Source: Apium graveolens (taxonomy: Eukaryota > Streptophyta > Magnoliopsida > Apiales > Apiaceae). Taken from it: 64,000 nt of DNA. The stretch spans positions 171,243,141-171,307,140 of the forward strand of contig NC_133655.1 of NCBI RefSeq assembly GCF_009905375.1, written 5' to 3'. Every line of letters begins with the position of its first letter. Positions within the stretch are counted from its first letter, which is position 1. The notes below the pieces were generated by a model that had not been told where the DNA came from, searched no databases, and was given only the letters and a program-made list of their open reading frames with translations. The position numbers and the translations under genes were made by a program. Below, piece by piece: positions 1-10,937 of the stretch.

Positions 1-284
1 AATTTGTATTTTATATTGTATCACTTGAGTCTGTAAAAATGTAAAAGATTAGACTGGATTATTTTTCTGTAAACAGTCTTAAGCCTAAGAATAAACTCTC
101 GAAGAAGATCATGAAGATCATGCCTCACAGAAATTGTGAAGAAGTTTGGAGTTGAATAAATCTGTTTTGGGAAAAATATTCGAAGTCAAGATATCTACAA
201 GTCACAGATCAAGTCATATAGAGAAGTCATTCGAGAACTCCATAATGACTTACCAAGAAGTCCAAAATAGCTTATAGAGAAGTC

Positions 285-660
285 TCGGAGATATCGACAA
301 GCCAAATAAAGACATAAAGATCGGAGATATTGACAAGTCATTTCTGTATTAGAGAACTCGGAGATATCGACAAGCCAAATGAATATGTGAAGATTGGAGA
401 TACAGACAAGTCAAATTCTCATTAGAGATCTCAGAGATATCGACAAGTCAAAATGATTATAAAGATCTCAGAGATATCGACAAGTCATTTCTACATGCAG
501 AAGTTTGGAGACCTCGACAAGCCAAAGTTCACTTATAGAGAACTTAGAGACCTCGACAAGTCAAAACACTTATAGAGAACTAAGAAATCTCGATAAGCAA
601 TTATACTTATCAAGATGTCAGTTCTCTATAGTTCAAACTGGAGATCTCGATAAAAACCTC
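285..660 (+). repeat. Degenerate tandem motif gagatatcgacaagtc in Copia-1 LTR
   Basis: About ten copies of a core close to gagatatcgacaagtc or gagatctcgataagc occur here, separated by variable stretches such as tatagagaac. The same block lies in the 3' LTR at about 21470-21840. It sits upstream of the LTR TATA box, where a U3 enhancer would be expected. A related motif (tctcgataagtc) fills the spacer before ORF2 at 6020-6640. Confidence 0.8.
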
Positions 661-734
661 AAGTACAGAATGCAGACCAGTTAAAGATCCAAGATTATCA
701 ATCAACAAACAAATCAATCACTGATTTGAAAAGT

Positions 735-745
735 CTATAAAAATA
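735..745 (+). promoter_or_regulatory. Likely LTR TATA box of Copia-1
   Basis: The sequence ctataaaaata lies downstream of the repeat block and upstream of the presumed R/U5 part. The matching place in the 3' LTR (about 21917-21927) reads ctacaaaaaca, so the box is altered there. A second TATA-like string, tctataaagtaaac, lies near 910 and is an alternative. Confidence 0.5.
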
Positions 746-1229
746 GCTTGAAGTGTACAAGATCAAAGGCCAAGATTAACTAGATATAGGAAAGTCACAG
801 ACATGCATAATTTGCAAAGATACACTAAGCTAGAAATGGAAAGCTTTAGATAACTTAAATTAGGGTTTAGTACATGCTATTGCATGTTGTGTAAAACCTG
901 TGTTTACTGATCTATAAAGTAAACACTGGTCCTTTGTTTTTTAAGTATAATAAAAAGATCTGGATTTTCTTGTACCTCTCTCAAGAAAGAAGCTGAGTTC
1001 TTTATCAACAAAGAACCTGGAAATTTGTAGCAAGACATACTTGATTTTAATATAAAATTAAGTGAGTTTTGAAGATACTGCGTTTATGTGCATGTTTAAT
1101 TAATTATGTTTGAACACTGCATCTCTACAAGTTAAACTGCTTTGTTCACCATACCCAAAATAGTTTTAAAAAGTTTAAAAATTTCTAAAACACATTCATC
1201 CCCCTCTGTGTTGTATTCATTACCTAACA

Positions 1230-1247
1230 AGTGGTATCAGAGCAAAA
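1230..1247 (+). other. Primer binding site (tRNA-iMet type) of Copia-1
   Basis: The bases agtggtatcagagcaaaa follow the LTR end directly. The core tggtatcagagc is the usual complement to the 3' end of plant initiator methionine tRNA, the standard primer of copia elements. It marks where minus-strand DNA synthesis would begin. Confidence 0.92.
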
Positions 1248-1279
1248 TCTGAAAGCAAACAGATTAAGATCTTGGAAGA

Positions 1280-2623
1280 ATGAATACACAGAAGCTTAGC
1301 AGTATCAAGATCCCTATATTTGACAGATCTAACTACACATTATGGAAAAAGAAAATGATGTTGTTTATAAGTATGGCCAACCCATTATATGTTCAGATTC
1401 TAAATAATGGCCCTTTCACCCTCATGGAAAGAGTTGATGAATCTACAGATGGAGATATGGTCATTCCAGCTCATTATGCTCCTAAAGATCCCTCACAATA
1501 GACTGAACCTGAAAAGGAGAAAGTCTCTCTGGATAGTGGCTTGCAACTGATTTTAATAGAGTCACTTGACAATGTATTGTACAATAACATTATCAACTGT
1601 GACACAACCAAACAGATCTGGGAGAAGATATAAATTCTGTGTGTAGGAATAGAGGAAGTTAGGTCAAACCAAAGAAGGATTTTGGTATCTCAGTATGAGG
1701 GTTTTATGGATAAACCAAAGGAAGGAATTACTGAAGTTTTTGAGAGGTTCAACAAATTGATAAATGACTTGCAGCTACATGATAAATATTATGAAGCTGA
1801 GGAGGTTAACCTAAAGTTCCTGCTAGCTCTTCCTGACCATCTTGAATGGGAGGTATCAGCCATTAGAGAAGGAAGAGATCTAAGCAGAATGACTTTGGAA
1901 GTTCTATATGGAATCTTGAAAACTTATGAACTTGAGATGCTACAGAGAAAGTCATTGAAGGCACATCATGGATATGTGGTTGATGGTTCCAGTGCTTTGA
2001 TTGTAAATGACAGAGAAGAAAGTGAATATGAGCAAGATAATCAAGTTCTAGTTACTCACGCTATGGAACAAAAGATCAAAGGATCTCATAACCAAGTTCT
2101 GTTGGAACTGGAGGTAGATTAATACTACACCTTGGATGAGCTAGATGAAATGGATCAATCTATGGCTTACTTGGCTAGGAAATTCTCCAACATAAGAGTC
2201 AAGAAGCCAAGGTTTTTCAAAGACAAGGGACAATCTTCCAATAACAATAATTGGAAACCAAAAGCTCAGTATAATTCAGCTGGCAAAGGTGGCTACAAAA
2301 CAAGATATGTGGACATATCAAAGATAAGGTACTTCGACTGTGATGAGTTGGGTCACTTTGCTACTGAATGCAGGAAGCCCAAAAAGGTGAAGAAGGATAA
2401 ATCTTACTTGGAACTGGAAGCAAAGTATAAAGCTCTATTACAGAAGCAGTCTGGAAAAGCCTATATTGCAGAAGGGAAGAATTGGGATGACACTGATAAT
2501 GATGACGAGGATGAAGAAGTTGGAAACTATACACTAATGGCTTTTGAGCATGGAGAAGCATCCACTTCAAAATCAGAGGGCAAAAGGAAGAAAATCATAT
2601 GGATCATAGACAGTGGATGCTCA
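1280..2623 (+). pseudogene. gag: Copia-1 gag (capsid/nucleocapsid), broken
   Basis: The frame starts MNTQKLSSIKIPIFDRSNY, the typical copia gag start (a DUF4219 to UBN2-type region). It is followed by a helical capsid region with LYGILKTYELE near 1900-1935, then a basic stretch and a CCHC zinc knuckle near 2330-2375. In-frame stops lie at 1499-1501, about 1632-1634 and 2120-2122, and the frame is otherwise open into protease. The zinc knuckle reads YFDCDELGHFATEC: the first expected Cys is Tyr, which should abolish zinc binding. An acidic tract (DTDNDDEDEEV) follows. The protein would coat the genomic RNA in cytoplasmic virus-like particles. This copy is defective. Confidence 0.88.
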
Positions 2624-3808
2624 AGACAGGTGATATGGCCCTACTATCAGAATTTGAGGAAAAGGCTGGCCCATTAGTGACTTTTGGAGACAACAACAAA
2701 GGTTTCACAATGGGATATGGCAAATTGATTTCTAGAAATATTGCCATTGAAGATCTAGCACTGGTAGCTGGTCTTGAAGTGAATCTTCTTAGTGTCAGTC
2801 AATTTGCAGACAAAGGATTCAAGATTTCATTTGACAAAGAAGAATGCACTTTTATTAGCAAAAAGACTGGTGAAGTTGCTCTGAAAGGAGCAAGTAAGGG
2901 AAGCTTATTTATTGCAGACTTGGACTCGGGAAATGAGGATGGAATATGTTGCTTCTACACTAAGGCCTCTGTAGAGCAAAGCAAGCTATGGCATAAGAAG
3001 CTGTCTCACTTGAATTTCAAAACAATAAACACTCTAGTCAAGAAGGAGTTAGTGAGAGATATGCCAAACCTGGAGTTTGCTCAAGATGAAGTATGTGATG
3101 CTTGTCAAAAGGGAAAAATGAAAAGATCAAGTCACAAGAGTAAAAATGTGAATTCCATAAGTGCACCTCTGCAACTTATTCACATGGATTTATTTGGACC
3201 AGTTAATATCCTGTCAATTTCAAGAAAGAAGTATGCACTTGTGATGGTGGATGACTATTCAAGATACACATGGGTAGAATTTATGCACTCTATAGATGAA
3301 ACTCCAAACATCATAATTGAACACATTAAGAAGATTGAGATCCAGGCTGAAGATCAGAATTATGTAAAAAGATTGAGGAGTGACAATGGCACAGAATTCA
3401 AAAATGTAACTTTAACGGAATTCTGCAAAGACAAGGGCATTGTTCAAGAATTCTCAGCAGCTAGGACACCTTAACAAAATGGTGTTGTTGAAAGGAAGAA
3501 TAAAACATTAGTGGAGGCTGCTAGAACAATGTTGCAAGATGCCAACTAGTTTTTGGGAAGAAGCTGTCAACACTGCATATTACACTCAAAACATATATCT
3601 CATTAACAAGAATTTTAGTAAATTACCCTACTCAATCTTATCTAAAAGAAAGCCTACTGTGAAGCATCTTCGTGTGTTTGGAAGCAAGTTCTATGTTCTA
3701 AAGGACAACTCTGAATGTGTGCGAAAATTTGACTCTAAAGTTTTTGCAGCAATTTTTCTTGGATATTCGTTGGAGAGAACTGCATACAAAGTTTATGTGG
3801 TTGAATAG
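2590..3808 (+). pseudogene. pol: Copia-1 protease and integrase, broken
   Basis: The protease active-site DSGCSR lies at about 2610-2627, just before a frameshift; the frame opening at 2599 carries on with DMALLSEFEEKAGP. Next come the pre-integrase zinc region (LWHKKLSHLNFKTINTL and CDACQKGK) and the integrase core, with HMDLFGP for the first Asp and LRSDNGTEF for the second. A stop at 3472-3474 falls within the conserved RTP..NGVVERKN stretch. A second frameshift near 3535 moves reading into the frame of 3539, which holds PTSFWEEAVNTA. A further stop lies at 3806-3808. Catalytic residues are visible, but at least two frameshifts and two stops make it non-functional. Confidence 0.9.
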
Positions 3809-5212
3809 AAGAAAATCATAGAAAGCATAGATGTTACTTTTGATAATGACAAATGTCCAGGCTTGGAATGCCTTAGTGAAGATGAAGCTGAGACCCTAAA
3901 ATTTGAAAATCTTAACATTGATAGTGATTATGAAAATGAAGCTGAAATCAACACAAATCACAGATTGAATGAAGAGTCAACTGAAAAAGTGAATCATGAG
4001 AATGAAAGCTCATCTCAACCTGAATTTGATAGCACAAACTTAGGGGGAGAAAGAGAAGAAGGTTCTGCAAGTCATGCCAGTGGTGAAGAAAATGCAGAAA
4101 ACCCAAGTCAACAAACTCATACTAGAAAGTGGGATAGAAGTCACACTAGAGAAGCAATTATTGGTGATCCATCTGTTGGAGTGAGGACTAGAAGTGCAAC
4201 TGCAAATGAAAATGAATGTCAACATGCATGTTTTCTTTCACAAGTTGAGCCAAAGAAAACTGAAGAAACTCTACTTGATCCTGACTGGATATCTGTTATG
4301 CAAGAGGAACTAAATCAGTTTGAAAGGAACAAATTATGGGAATTGGTTCTTGCACCAAAGAACATAAGTGTAATTGGAACAAAGTGGGCGTACAGGAACA
4401 AGATGGATGAAAATGGAATTGTCACCAGAAATAAAGCAAAGTTGGTTGCAAAAGGCTACTCACAGGAGGAATGAATTGACTATGATGAAACCTTTGCTCC
4501 AGTTGCAAGACTTGAAGTAATAAGGATCTTTCTTGCATTTGCTGCACACTCAAATTTTAAAGTGTATCAAATGGATGTCAAGAGTGCTTTCCTTAATGGT
4601 GAGTTGGATGAAGAAGTTTATGTGCAACAACCACCTGGCTTTGAAGATCCAGAATTTCCATATTTTATATACAAGTTGCTCAAGGCTCTCTATGGACTAA
4701 AACAAACACCTAGAGCCTGGTATGACACACTGTCAGTATTTCTACTGAAACATGGATTCACTAGAGGAACAATAGATAAGACACTCTTCTACAAGCTACA
4801 TGGTGGTGATATGATCCTAGTTTAGATTTATGTGGATGATATCATTTTTGGATCTACTAATGAAAAGCTTTGTCTACGATTCTCTAAGCTTATGCAGAGT
4901 GAATATGAAATGAGTATGATGAGGGAATTGAGTTACTTTCTTGGACTTCAAGTCAGTCAAAGAAGTGATAGAATCTTCATCAGCCAAACTAAGTATGTCA
5001 ATGATTTAATGAAAAAGTTTGGTATGGTTGATTGTTCACCTAAATCTACACCTATGTCTATAATTACAAAGTTGGATGAAGATAAAAAGGCCAAAAGTGT
5101 AGATATCTCAAGCTATAGAGGAATGATTGGATCTTTGTTGTACTTAACTGCAAGTAGACCAGACATCATGTTTGCAACATGTCTGTGTGCAAGATTTCAA
5201 TCCAATCCATAA
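3809..5212 (+). pseudogene. pol: Copia-1 linker and reverse transcriptase, broken by stops
   Basis: After an acidic, low-complexity linker (about 3860-4230), the copia reverse transcriptase domain runs from DPDWISVMQEEL (4278) through [46 protein letters not shown] and [10 protein letters not shown]. The catalytic motif YVDDIIFG lies at about 4829-4852. All of this is one frame, interrupted by stops at 4472-4474 (after YSQEE), 4823-4825 (just before IYVDD) and 5210-5212. The enzyme would copy element RNA into DNA in particles. The motifs survive but the frame does not. Confidence 0.92.
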
Positions 5213-5776
5213 GAATCACAGTTGATGGTTGTGAAGAGAATTTTCAGATATCTTAAGGGGACTCCAAACTTAGGATTGTGGTATCCTAAGGGAACAGGTT
5301 TTGAAGCTATTGGATACAAAGATTCAGATTTTGCTGGATGCAGGGTCGACAGAAAGAGTACGAGTGGGAGCTATCAATTTCTAGGACAAGGACTAGTCTC
5401 CTGGTATAACAAGAAGCAACAATTTGTGTCAACTTCCACAACAAAGGCTGAATACATAGATGCAGGAAGTTGCTGTGCTCAAGTGCTTTAGAATAGAAAT
5501 CAGCTATTGGATTATGGTCTAGTGTTGAACAAAATTCCTATCATGTGTGATAACACTAGTGCTATATCTATTGTGGCTAATCCAGTTAATCACTCTAGGA
5601 CAAAGCACATTGATGTAAGGTACCATTTTATTAGAGAACATGCTGCAAATGGTACCATTGAGCTAATTTTTGTTCCAACAAAAAAATAGTTAGCTGACAT
5701 TTTTACTAAACCTTTGGATGAAGCAACTTTCACTAGACTTGTTGGTGAAATTGGAATGTTAAATTCTTCATCCTAA
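5213..5776 (+). pseudogene. pol: Copia-1 RNase H, end of pol
   Basis: The region continues the reverse-transcriptase frame: VKRIFRYLKGTPNLGL, then RNase H motifs YKDSDFAGCRVDRKSTSG, STTKAEYI, CDNTSAISIVANP, HSRTKHIDVRYHFIRE and LADIFTKPL. Stops interrupt it at 5489-5491 and 5687-5689. The natural end of pol is the taa at 5774-5776, after GMLNSSS. RNase H would remove the RNA strand during reverse transcription. Every break here is a single in-frame stop, with no frameshift. Confidence 0.9.
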
Positions 5777-6019
5777 AGGCAAGAACTCAGCTAAATGTTT
5801 TGCAGCAGATTAATTTCTAAATGAATCAAAATTAATTTGATTTAATTGGGAAATTAACTGAAATATGTTTTATAAATATTTTAATAATATCTGTATATTT
5901 ATTTTTCAAAATTTAAAAATTTAGCTTGGAATTCTTCAATTCTAAGAAAACTGTCTAAATGTTGATTTGCATTTTTAATATGTAAAATTAGCACAAGGCA
6001 GAATCAAAGCAGCAAAAGT

Positions 6020-6640
6020 ATATAGAGAATTGAGTTCTCGATAAGTATAAATAACTTCTCGATAAGTCATATGAGACTTCTCGAAGTAGTTCTCGATAAG
6101 TCAGTTTGGACTTCTCGAGTAAACATCTCGATAAGTCATTTTAACTTCTCAATAGAGTTCTCGATAAGTCTTTATTAGACTTCTCGTGGACATCTCGATA
6201 AGGTATTATGACTTCTCGATTGACTTCTCAAATAAGGTCATTACTAGACTTCTCGAATGGACATTTCGATAAGTCACTTTATGACTTCTCGATAAGTATT
6301 GTAGAGTTCTCAAGTAATCTAGTATGAGTTCTCTAGAATTTTAATTTTAATTTATCTTTAACTCAGACTGAAACAATTTTATTTAATAAATTATTTTCAG
6401 TATGATACTTTTGATAAAACTCATTCTGATTTTATTTTGAGTTATTCAAATAAAAATTGGAAACAATTTAGTCCATTCAGGACAAATTGGGTATTTATTT
6501 GACATCTCGAGAAGCCATTTTCTAGTTCTCGATAAGAGTCAGGAAAATGACATATTGATATGTATCTATTCTCTTAATATGACTTCTCGATAAGCAAATG
6601 CCAAACGTCCATTTTTAGTTCTCGATAAGTCATTTACCTT
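6020..6640 (+). repeat. Dense tctcgataagtc motif array between pol and ORF2
   Basis: Close to twenty copies of ttctcga, mostly as acttctcgataagtca, occur between about 6020 and 6310, with four more in 6500-6640. Spacing is irregular (about 12-30 bases), so this is a motif cluster rather than a clean tandem repeat. The core tcgayaagtc is shared with the LTR block at 285-660. It lies just upstream of a TATA box and ORF2, so it could be an enhancer. The rest of 5777-6790 is AT-rich and non-coding. Confidence 0.8.
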
Positions 6641-6643
6641 TTA

Positions 6644-6652
6644 CTATAAATA
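6644..6652 (+). promoter_or_regulatory. Candidate internal TATA box and leader for ORF2
   Basis: The string ctataaata lies 139 bases before the ORF2 ATG at 6791. The sequence between is a pyrimidine-rich, ATG-poor leader (runs such as tctctctc and ttcttaccc) of the kind seen in plant 5' UTRs. Together with the motif cluster just upstream, this looks like a self-standing promoter inside the retrotransposon. Transcription is not shown by sequence alone. Confidence 0.55.
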
Positions 6653-6790
6653 CTCAAACATCTCGACATACACCTCTTTACGCTTTCGAGATCTCTAAGT
6701 GACCTAATTTTTCCAATTCTCAATCGCTCTCTCTCATTTCAAACTCTTTCTCTCTACTTTTTCTTACCCACTCAAATTCAGACTATTTCA

Positions 6791-7960
6791 ATGGCATCAA
6801 ACATAGTTACACCTTTCATCCCAAATGAGGGCACCAATTACCTAGCTTTTACTGATACAAACCAGGCTCCTGACTCTTTTAAGAGTTTTGTGAAGTTTCT
6901 TTCTGAAACTTATTTTGCAGGTGCCTTAACAAAAAATCCAGTTCTGTACTTGGATGTTCTAGGGGATTGCTGGAATACAGCTGTGATAAGGACAGTAGTG
7001 CATGAGAACCAAACTACTTCCATGGTGGTTAATTGCTCTATCAAGGGTCAACAAATGGAATTTTCTGAAATGGATATAAACATGGCTCTGGGGATTCCTA
7101 CTGAAGATCTGATGGAGGTTCCAACTCAAGATGAATTAGCTGAATTCATGGACTTCATCAACTATAGTGAAAGGATCAACTTGGCGAGTCTCAACAATAA
7201 GAATCTGAGGAAGGAATGGTCATTCCTGTATGACTCCATTGTGAGAGCATTCACATGTAGGAAGACAGGGTATGATAACATTTATAGTGTAGTTCAGAAG
7301 CTGGTATTCTCCATGGCTCACAATAGACACATCAATGTGGGGATGCTAATCCTGCAAGAGCTCAGCACAAGGCTAAATATGCCTTTGTCTTCAAGAGGTA
7401 CGAAAATTTTCTTTCCTAGGTTTATAATGTCTACTTTAATCCATAAAGTTGCAGACATTCATTTACTTAATGGTATAGATAGGACAAAAATAGGCAATTA
7501 TAAGCAAGTGTCCAAAATTTTATTTGGTTCACTTACTACAAATAACAAGGTAAGTGTGAGTCTTAAAATCACTCCATTTATGTTGGAGAGATTTAAGACT
7601 TACCCTTACCCTATGCCTAAAATGAGATCCAATATTAAACCTAGTATAGCTATGGCTCCTGTCTCTGTGGAAGTACAAACACATGACAACCAACAGGGGC
7701 CATTCCAAGCTGAGACCATTTCTTCTTTACCACTAGAAGCTAGGAAACCAACCACTTTATCCTCTCGAAAGGGTGAAGTGAGTAAAAAGAAGAGAAAGCA
7801 GGCAAACCTATCAATCATAAATGAGAGTGGTGAGGAACAAACAGAACCTGAGTCACCCTTGGTCAAAAAGACAAAGAAGGCTAAACAAACTGAGCTGACC
7901 ACTCAAACCACCTCTGCATCCTCTCAAAAGGGTGTAGTTGAAAAAGATGGACAAAAATAG
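6791..7960 (+). pseudogene. Copia-1 ORF2, N-terminal 389 codons (extra 3' ORF)
   Basis: This is the longest uninterrupted stretch of ORF2. It starts MASNIVTPFIPNEG with a purine at -3, after a leader with no earlier ATG. Residues about 25-210 form a folded, mixed alpha/beta-looking region with conserved-looking patches (MEFSEMDINMALGIP, KEWSFLYDSIVRAFTCR, INVGMLILQELSTRLN). This recalls the region loosely named plant transposon protein in plant databases. Residues about 300-389 are polar with Lys-rich clusters (KKKRK, KKTKKAK) like nuclear signals. The position after pol is where env-like ORFs lie in SIRE elements, but I see no signal peptide or membrane segment here. The function is unknown. 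Confidence 0.7.
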
Positions 7961-10788
7961 ACTCTAAGGGCATTCTCTCAACTGGGTGTCTCTATTAAAA
8001 AAAGCACTCTCCCTAGTGCACCCTGTACAGAGTCTACACAAACACTTGAACAAATTCAAGTGTATGGAAGGAGAAATAAGGATGGCACACACAAGGAGAG
8101 CACATCTCTTGAATCTCCCCCATTCATTCAGGGGGATCTTCCAAAACTCAATTCTGAAATTCAAAATCTTATTTCTAAAATTTCTTCTTCCTAAAATGGA
8201 ACTCTTGAATCTGGTTCTCAAGAGTTGCCAATAACAAGTGACATGGTTCAAGAAACTGTGTTCACCACCCAGGGACCACATTTAGTTGGTGAGAGGCTAC
8301 ATGCTGGGGTAGACCTTGATGACACCAACCCAGACACAAGGGTTTCATCAATTTTCACTGAAGACCCTGTGATAGATTCAAATGCATCTTCATGTGCATA
8401 TCAACCTTCACAGGTTTCTAGGTTTGAGGGTAGTACTTCTGAGGGAGAGCTATCTTAATCCTCTCCAATTCAATTGGAGGTTCCTCTTGTGGGAACAACT
8501 CCCCTCACAACCCTAGATGAGATTGCTCTCACAGTTGAAGCTGGGAGTTCAATTGCCAATGATCCTGCTATGGGGGAGGCGATATTTTTTTGAAAGAAAC
8601 ACAAGGGTTTGAGGCTAGAGTACATGACAGTAACCTAGATAACTCCCCTCCAATTAAAATGGAGGTTCCCACCACAAGTGTGGAACAAAAAAATGTCATA
8701 ACCACAGCTCAACTTATGAGTCAAACTGTGGCATCTGTCACATATGGTTTTTCTGACACAATTCTATCAACTTCCAATTCTTCACAACAAACATCTCATC
8801 CTATCCAACAGTGGCTGCAGAATGCTCAATCTTAACCAAACACTGTGGATGATCTTCTTGTTGATCAAATATCTGGTCTTGCAAACATCTCACAACACAT
8901 TCTCACTTCAGACATGAGCAATCAATATTATTAGACTATTCTGCTCACCTACAATGAGGATGTTGAGAAACATAAGCAGAAAATAGTTAATGAAGCTGAG
9001 CAAGATGGGAATGTAGATGTTTGGTTATCAAAAGACTTCACTTTGGAGATGGATCATGTCTTGGCAAGGTTTAGAGATGAATATGTCAATATATTGGGGA
9101 GTAATGCCAAGGTTCTGACTCCACAAGAGGTCTATGATGCAGTCAATGAAGTTTACAAGGCTCAACTCCAAGCTTTTCACCTATTTGGTAAAGCTCTAGA
9201 ATTAACATTGACTGGTCATCAGGACAAGATCAGAAAGCTGGTAAGGGACAAGATGGATGAGATTATTCCTTTACAAGTCAAGGTCCAAACAAGATTCCAG
9301 CATTTTTCTGACCAAATGGCAAGATTTGATCTGACTTCAGTTGATATAAATGTCAAAAATCTCAGACAATCTTTTGTGGACTTGCATGAAGTGGTTCAAC
9401 AGCACATTGCTAAATCTAATGATACAAGATTAAAGCTAGACCAACTTCATCAAAGTAGGTATGATCCATCTGCTCTTTTGATGGAGGGTATCAAACAGGT
9501 TGTGCAAGACACTTTTGACACCTCTCTTCCTTCAAGCTCTCAACAACCCAACTCTATTTCAACAAACTTACAAATTCAAGCTCTCCAAACTCAGGTTTCT
9601 TCCCTATAGTCAGCCAATGAGTCTTTAACAAATCAAGTCTTTCAACTCACAGCCATGGTTCAAAGTCAGCAGACTGATATTCAAACCTTGGTGGACTCTC
9701 ACAAGCATCTACAAATGCAGAATTCTGTGTTTTGGGGGGCCATCATGGGTGCACTAAATATTCAACCGTCTGCAATTCCACAAGCTGTGAGGCCTGAAAT
9801 CCCTATACCTCTTATCATGCTTGCCAATAAGACTAAGGGGGAGATAGAGGCTAGGTTATTCAGATCATCCAGCCAAACTGTCCAAGCTGCTAACAAAGGA
9901 AAATCTCAAGAAGTTGATATTGGAATGGAGAGGCTTATCAGAGTAGCCGAGGGACCTAGTTTAAGCAGGGAACTTGATGAATTTCTCAAGGTTCTCAAGG
10001 CTTCTCTAAACAATAATTTCTTCACATACAAGAAGGCCTTGGACAAGAAAATAAATCCTATAAGGGTGATCTTGGTGACTAAGGACAATTTTCAGGAGAA
10101 AATGATTGTGGTCAACATTAATGACACTGGGGTAGACAGATGTATACAGGTGTCCCTTAATTATCTCACAACAATAAGGGCATCTGAGTTGGACATTTTG
10201 ATAAACAAAGTCCACAGAGTGATTCAAGAAGACACTTTCTTGCTAACTGAATTGAAGAAAGCTCAAGTAGCTTCTTTTCCAGAAGCATACTTACAACCAA
10301 GCAAGGGAGTGACATACATCTGTCCAACCACTAAGCATTTCAAACACTTCCAGATTTCTAAGAAATGTGTCATGGCAAACAAAAAGCTCATTATGACCTT
10401 GGAGACTGACTTGAAGACTAAGCAATACAAAATTGTTGAGGATGATGAAATGATTAAGCTGTTGGGGAGATATCTGAGGAATCCTGAAGCTAATTTGCCT
10501 AAAAGATAATTCAATAAGGATGATTTGGATGATGATGAGCAGAAGAAAGATGACCAAAAATCTTCTGGCTCAAATCCAAGTCAATCCTCTAAGGCAACTG
10601 GCATCAAAGAAGGAGATAAGAAGAGAGATGCAAGGAAGAAGGGGATGATAAGAAGAAAAGAGAAGAGAGGAGAAGAAAGAAGAAGAAAGATGGTTCAGAA
10701 CCACAGAAAAATACCCTACAAATCCAAATCCAAATCAACCAAGCTCAAACCCCTAAACCAACAAACTCAAATACTTTACGACTTCTGA
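7961..10788 (+). pseudogene. Copia-1 ORF2, middle part, broken
   Basis: The frame of 6791 continues after the stop at 7958-7960, through further stops near 8192 and 8456, to about 8590. There a frameshift moves reading into the frame of 8590, which stays open except for single stops to 10788. Content: Ser/Thr/Pro/Gln-rich segments (about 8225-8840), a helical, heptad-like region at 9043-9609 and 9655-9730 (probable coiled coil), a second folded region at 9960-10500, and a very Lys/Arg-rich tail (KKRDARKKG, RRKEKRGEERRRK) near 10610-10690. No known catalytic motif is visible. The coiled-coil and basic regions suggest a structural or nucleic-acid-binding role, as inference only. Confidence 0.6.
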
Positions 10789-10937
10789 CCTCTAAGCCTA
10801 AATTCTTGTACAAACACACTGCTAACACCATACTAAAAATACCAATCACCTCAAGCCAAACATTTTTAAAGAAAATCTCAAATCTTTAAGCCACCAACCA
10901 AAAATCATTACAAATCTATTGAAAAAAATCAAAGGAA

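Larger units (their letters stand above)
1..1229 (+). repeat. 5' LTR of Copia-1 (5'-truncated by window edge)
   Basis: Bases 1-1229 align collinearly with 21187-22410, and both end in ttgtattcattacctaaca. The last CA at 1228-1229 is followed at once by the primer site. About 78 bases of the LTR start, present in the 3' copy from 21109, lie before the window. It holds a degenerate short repeat at about 285-660 and a TATA box at 735-745. Small substitutions and indels separate the two LTRs, so the insertion is not very recent. Confidence 0.93.

Noticed and set aside
1230..1247. tRNA gene fragment
   Set aside because: The match to the tRNA-iMet 3' end is the retrotransposon primer site. There is no tRNA cloverleaf around this site or the sites at 15412 and 58228.
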